From assembly GCF_050624435.1 (NCBI RefSeq), contig NC_134546.1, positions 18,685,001 to 18,749,000 on the forward strand: a DNA stretch of 64,000 bases, written 5' to 3'. Of this stretch, positions 59,039 to 64,000 are shown piece by piece. The DNA is from Tenrec ecaudatus (taxonomy: Eukaryota > Chordata > Mammalia > Afrosoricida > Tenrecidae). Position 1 is the first letter of the stretch, and every line of letters starts with the position of its first letter. Below the pieces are notes generated by a model. The model was given only the letters and a program-made list of their open reading frames with translations, did no database searches and was not told where the DNA came from. A program made the position numbers and the translations under genes.

Positions 59039-59816
59039 GACAATGTGTGTGAGAGGGCGCAGCCCGGGGACTGCAGAGAGCGGTGTCCAGCATAGGGGAG
59101 CTGTCTGTGCGGCCTCGTCCCAGGGGCTCACTTCTCTGCTTCTGCTTTTGGAGAGGAAGCACACTCATGGTGGGAGGTGTGTGTGTGTGTGGTGGGGATG
59201 AGACACGATGACACACTAGGGTTCTAAGCCACAAAGAAGGTCATGACTTCGGATCCTAGGGCAAGAGGTTTAAACTGCGATTGACTCCATGTTCCCACCA
59301 GAGAGCAGGCGGATGAGGGGCCCAGAAATGTGCTCATAGCCAGGGACAGGGAGAAGCCACAGTGTCCTGTAACCCAGGAGGCCAGCTCTCCAGAGGGTTC
59401 TGATGTGGCCCTGGGACCCGGAGGGTGCTTACAAGGGGCCTTAAAGAATCAGTGAAGAAACTCCACTTTCAATTCTACTGTCCCATCTGTGGTGCGAAGT
59501 GCCCTCAGAGGAGGCTTCTCACAGGCTGTGGGGAGGAGATGAACGGCATGCAAAATGGGAAATGGCACTCACAGGAGCCAGTGGGGGAATGGGAGGCTTG
59601 AAGGAAGAGGGAGGCTCGGCCGAGGCTGGGCTGGGGCGGGCAGCCCTGTCCCGGGAGGATGGAGACTGCTTTGATGGAGCCTCAGCTTCCATCATAAGAG
59701 CTAAGCTGGCAGCAGCTCAGGCTGGTGTGCAGGCAGGGGCAGGTGGGCAGAAGACGCCTGAGGCTGGCAGGGACCTGAAGGGTGGCGTGGAGGACTCTGT
59801 TGCAGAGGGGCTAAGG

Positions 59817-59973
59817 CAGTGGTTCTCAGCCTTCCTGATGTGGTGGCGACCCCCCAACCATAACATTATTTTCGTTGCTACTTCAACACTGTCATTTTGC
59901 TACTGTTATGAATCGGGTGACCCCGTGAAAGGATCGTCAGATCCCCAAAGAGGTCACAACTCACAGGTTGAGG
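59817..59973 (+). mobile_element. SPIN-type hAT MITE with damaged right end
   Basis: Left end cagtggttctcagcc. The accataacattattttcg and ctgttatgaatcgg blocks are present. The right end stops at aggttgag, lacking the last bases. A gctaa-type repeat lies on both sides. Confidence 0.8.
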
Positions 59974-60593
59974 CTAACACCTGAAAGCAGGGTCTACCTT
60001 GGCTGGTGATGAACAGCAGGCTGTCTGGTCTACCTTCTTGCTGCGGCTGACCTTACCACCCATGGGAAGAGGGGACAGGAAAGCCCTGCCTAGACCTTTC
60101 ATTCCACCCAGGTCAGGGGCTTTCGGCCAAATTCTGCCACAGAGGTTGGATATGGTTCTTGGGATGAAGAAACAATTAGGTGGCTCTCCAAAGGTTCACA
60201 GCACAGAAACAGAGCAGGACCTCTGTGGTACTAGCCTTGCACTGGGAAGGAGGACGGTTAGGAAATGTTAAGGCTGAGAAGCGCTGAACAGCTTGTTCCA
60301 AACAATTGCCAGGGGCCGTCTCTGGGGCCACTGGTTCACGATAGCCCTAATCAGCAACCTCTAGATCTACAAGGCAGGGGTTGCTCATTCCTTGCATCCA
60401 TTCCACTAAACCAGAAATCCCTGCTTGTCCCAGCCAGAACCCTCTCACTTTACCTCCATCCACAGTCCGGGGCCACCAGTGAGGCCTGAGTCAAGCCCTG
60501 GAGTGAGGACTTTATCAAGATTAGAACCAGAGGGCCCAACCTAAACCCAGAGGAAGGAAAGTGTCAAACTTTTCGCCTTTGTGGACCCTCAGG

Positions 60594-60855
60594 AGATACT
60601 ATGTTGCTTACTTAAGAGATGGAAGATACTATGTTACTTAAGAGACAGAAGATACTATGTTGCTTACTTAAGAGACCGAAGATACTATGTTACTTAAGAG
60701 ACAGAAGATACTATGTTGCTTACTTAAGAGACCGAAGATACTATGTTACTTAAGAGACAGAAGATACTATGTTGCTTACTTAAGAGCCGGATGATACTAT
60801 GCTGCTTTCACAAGAGCCAGGAGATACTTTGTTGCTTTCCTAAGAACCCGTCTCC
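60594..60855 (+). repeat. Minisatellite of alternating 30- and 26-bp units
   Basis: Nine units start agatactatgtt. The first seven alternate a 30-bp form (with gcttacttaagaga) and a 26-bp form (with acttaagagacaga), making three 56-bp higher-order repeats. Two diverged 30-bp units follow. In the RBKS intron. Confidence 0.88.
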
Positions 60856-61339
60856 ACTGTTCAGACTTGAATGTGTCTGTCTGCTCTATCAGAGAGTACT
60901 GATATCACAAGGATGAGCTCACATCCTCCCCCTGACCTCGTGACCTTTTGCCTTCCCTAAGGAGGTCAGCACACGAGTATCCTGATGAACAGAGAGGAGG
61001 ACCTGGTTCTCTTATCGTATTTGTGTGAGTGCTGCTTTTTAAAAAAAATTATTATTATAAATGAACCTGTAGGAACCATGACAAATTGTTATATCATAGA
61101 TGCTTGTGACTTGGGCTTCTAGAATTAGCAATCTTTATAATGTTTAAATTTCAATTTCAGGTGAGGCAGTTCGTGTTTAAAATACTGTGTGATTAAAAGA
61201 AAGGGCAAACAGTTTTGGTCTTGATAAGATATTTCAAATGGCCACTACTTCATACTACTACACAAGTAGGAGAAGCAAAATTTTGATTATTTCTGTGTTC
61301 TAAAAAGGCAAATATATAATTGGTGGTTGTTTAGCTGTT

Positions 61340-61550
61340 TTCTGAGCAGCTTAACTGAGATATGTTGCTCACGCACACATACCATTCTCTCATTTAAAGT
61401 GTTATTTTTAAATGGTTATTTAGTATAGTCACCTGTTGGGCCCTCATCACCACAATCTAATTCTACAGCATTTTCACTATCGATGGGAGAAACCCTCTCT
61501 CCCCGTTCCTCTGAGCACTTCCACGCCTAGGCAACTACTAATCTACTCTC
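61340..61550 (-). mobile_element. Ancient L1M 3' fragment
   Basis: Contains cataccattctctcattta and ccctcatcaccacaatcta, the antisense of the old L1M 3' end. In the RBKS intron. Confidence 0.55.
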
Positions 61551-61552
61551 TG

Positions 61553-61768
61553 TGCTCACTCACAAACCTGACTCCCGTCAAGTCGATGGTGACTCAGACA
61601 ACCCTATAGGACAAGGCAGAACTGCCCCGGGGAGTGCCCAAGAGTGTAACTTCTTGCGGGGGTGGAAAGCCTTGTCTTTCTCCCAAGAAGAGGCTGCTGG
61701 GTTTGAACTGCTGGACTTCGTGGTTCACAGCCCAAGGGATCACCACAACGGGGCTCCCTTCTGTCTGC
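61553..61768 (-). repeat. AfroSINE in RBKS intron
   Basis: Antisense copy with gtcaagtcgatggtgactc and tgggtttgaactgctggac. Confidence 0.84.
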
Positions 61769-61977
61769 ATATGTTTTCCATGGGCACACATGGTTAATCA
61801 TCACTGAATCTTCCCATTCCAAAATTTATCATGAGCGCATTGTCTAATCTGTTGATGTTAGCTGGCACTTTGTGGGGAAAGTGCAGTTGCTCTTGGCCAA
61901 TAAGCACTGGGGCAATAGGTTTCAGGGTTTTTTCTTCTTCTTCTTGCCTAGATGTGTGTGCTAACAAGTTTGCACAT

Positions 61978-62060
61978 ACGAGGTGGCTTCCAAAAACTCA
62001 CGGAAAAATTCCATTGTCTCTTAATTCCATTTTCCCAGGAACTTTTGGCAGCACCCTTGT
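61978..62060. mobile_element. Palindromic Tc1/mariner-type MITE
   Basis: Arms gaggtggcttccaaaaactc and, reversed, agggtgctgccaaaagttcc, flanked by TA. Same family as the copies at 5602 and 17068. In the RBKS intron. Confidence 0.55.
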
Positions 62061-62061
62061 A

Positions 62062-64000
62062 GTTTAAATTTTAAACACACCAGGTGCTTGCTGTTTAAGC
62101 ATTTTAATGGCTGAACCCTGCCTCACAGCTAGTCTCCAAGATGAAAATTCAAACAGTCCTGGGGTCACAAAGTGAAACCCTTGATTGCTAACCTTTGGCT
62201 GGAGCTTCATACCCACCCAGGGCTCCATGGGAGAATGACCTGGCTGATGAGCTTCCGGAAGGATTACAGCCTCAGAAACATGAGCAGGCAAGTCGTTGAA
62301 CATCTACTTGATTTACCCAACAGCATCAAGGTTGAGATCCACCCCCACCCTTCTCAAACCCAGGCATGTGACCTTGTCTGGTTTTGTCAGCTCCATGTCC
62401 ATTGATTTGGTTTGCTTAGATCCCTTTCTCCCTGATCCTCTTGGCAATGATTAACATGTGGCAATGGATGTTGAAGCCCACGTCTCCCTGGCCGAGAGCA
62501 GAGGAGGGAACTTCAGCGTCTTCCACTGGCTGGTGTGGCCTGGGTCCTGGCCACAAAAGCTCTGTGCCGGCACCAGGTGGTCCATCTTCCTATCGTGGCA
62601 AAGCATTCCTGGTTCCACCAGAGCAAACAGTGGTGGCCCACAAAGTAGGAAGGCTTGTTCTAGCCCCAGGTGACCACTAGTCAGCCCACAGGTTTCCTCC
62701 TTTGACACCATATGGATGGAGAGGCTGACTCAGTTTCATCAACCAAAGTGTTCTTCAGTCCAGGATACACGCAGAGAGAAGGTGGATCAGGCCAGGGAAA
62801 ATGGATCATAGAGGGACTTTTCTAATTCTCTGCCGGGGGTGTTGGGTGTGGGGGACAGGAGCATAATTCTCAGACTACCAGAATCCCCTTATTAGGATGT
62901 TAACTTTTCTTCACAGCACTTTCTGGGTTATAGCGCAGGCGTGCAGTATGTGATGACGGTCGAGATCAGCAGGAAGGGTGGCTGTCATGGCTGTGTGGCA
63001 GCGGCTTGGTTCTGACACAGAGCAATCCTGAATGACACTGTCGGCCTGCCTCTTAGGGTTTCCTAGGCTGGAAGCTTGCCGGGAGCCCATGCCAGGGGTG
63101 GGTCCAGACGACAGGCCTCTGGTTACAGCAGAGCACTGACACTGTGAGAGCGGGGCTCCTGGCAGGTAGTTGTGGTGATGTGAAATTACTTAGGGTCCTT
63201 CTATCTATTTCTCTATCCCTCCCACCCAATGATTGGTTGGGACCATGCAGACAAGGTCCACAGGACTCTAACTTAGAGATTGGTCAGTTTTGCCCTTTCC
63301 CTGGCTGTACGAATGAGGCATCTCAGAAAGAGGAAGAGAAAATTGCTGAAAGATGAGGCTTTCAAAAAAAAATGCAGCTTTCTACTCCCCGAAAGTTATA
63401 GCCTCTGAAACCCAGGTGGGCAGTACTTCCCTGCCTGATAGGGTTGTTATGGGTAGGAATCCACTCGATAGCTGTGAGCTGAGTGAGATCAAGGACAAAG
63501 AGCCACCAGAGGACCTTGTTCCATACTCCTGTCTGACACGGCAGAGGCAGCCGAGGCCACTTCAGGCTGAGACCAGAGACCCAACAGAGGAATGGTAAGG
63601 AGACCACGAGACTGAAGGGCACAGGCAGGGGCCATGTGGCCGAGAAGCTGAGGACCAGACAGAGACCAGGCTGCAGGCTGAGAAGAGGTGCTGCTGTGGA
63701 CCAATGACTCTATCCTTCCTGCTTTCGGATCCTGGCTTGTTGACTTTCTAACGGCCACCATAATGGTGGGGACTGTCTATGAGTTGTGTGACCGTTGCCC
63801 TGGATTCTTGAAGGCAGCAGAGAAGTAGAGTGTCTTAGGTCAGAAGAAAGTCAAGGCAGATGGAGGGTGGAGGCTTGTCTGACCTTTCCCTTGTGGCCAT
63901 TGGCCTTGGGCTGATGCAAAGATGGATTCTCCTCCCTGGTGTAAGCAAAGGAAACCAGGTGTGGCCTCCAGACATTTCCTTGGAAGCCTGTGACTTCTGA
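62062..64000. other. RBKS intron at window end
   Basis: A single truncated SINE (63345-63486); otherwise nothing recognised. Confidence 0.4.
63345..63486 (+). repeat. AfroSINE, head-truncated, in RBKS intron
   Basis: Starts at the ctttctactccccgaaag box and ends ggaatccactcgatagctg. Confidence 0.72.

Larger units (their letters stand above)
55560..60590. other. RBKS intron, mostly unique
   Basis: Apart from the L1, MIR and SPIN pieces listed, nothing recognised. A short GT run lies at 59178-59194. Confidence 0.4.

Noticed and set aside
59499-59984. 161-codon plus-strand open frame
   Set aside because: It runs through a SPIN element, lacks any protein resemblance and lies in the RBKS intron.
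60594-60855. CRISPR-like array
   Set aside because: Units are directly adjacent without unique spacers, in a mammalian intron; it is a minisatellite.

Overview
The window is mammalian nuclear DNA, and its repeats point to an afrotherian, most likely a tenrec (Echinops-like). More than twenty tRNA-derived SINEs share a 'gagccctggtggc' head, a 'ctttctactcc' body and a 'tatgagtcggaatcgactc' tail, which is the AfroSINE type. They sit beside hAT transposons of the SPIN and OposCharlie1 (OC1) types, families known in tenrec from horizontal transfer. There are also many 5'-truncated copies of one LINE 3' end. The species call is an inference from these repeats and from gene order.

Two host genes are present. 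MRPL33 (mitochondrial ribosomal protein bL33m) is complete on the + strand: four coding exons at 41464-49474 encode 65 aa behind a CpG-rich promoter. The last exon of RBKS (ribokinase) lies on the - strand at 52366-52539. The two genes converge tail to tail, as they do in human 2p23. The rest of the right end (52540-64000) reads as the last intron of RBKS; I found no further RBKS exon there.

Left part (1-41 kb): intergenic DNA upstream of MRPL33, built from layered repeats. It holds an RTE-type LINE with SINEs inside it (1.7-4.2 kb); a CHTOP processed pseudogene split by a solo LTR (10.8-12.3 kb); an ancient MaLR-type internal region (14.5-16.1 kb); several SPIN copies; an OC1 MITE with a perfect 8-bp target duplication (23.5 kb); an L1 end inserted in an old LTR (26.8 kb); an RPS2 processed pseudogene with a 15-bp target duplication (30.5-31.4 kb); three head-to-tail SINEs (33.1-33.7 kb); a long L1 3' region (35.2-37.65 kb) abutting an SLC37A3 pseudogene fragment; and an internally deleted autonomous hAT element that keeps a 225-codon open frame (39.8-41.2 kb).

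Right part (41-64 kb): MRPL33 with a 35-nt U2 snRNA fragment in intron 2 flanked by a perfect 16-bp repeat; a full-length decayed mariner (50.45-51.70 kb) between MRPL33 and RBKS; an L1 3' end with a tandemly doubled module (52.9-54.4 kb); and a 30/26-bp alternating minisatellite (60.6 kb).

I saw no new enzymatic or defence-like system. The points of interest are the transposon history, the snRNA fragment and the gene anatomy.
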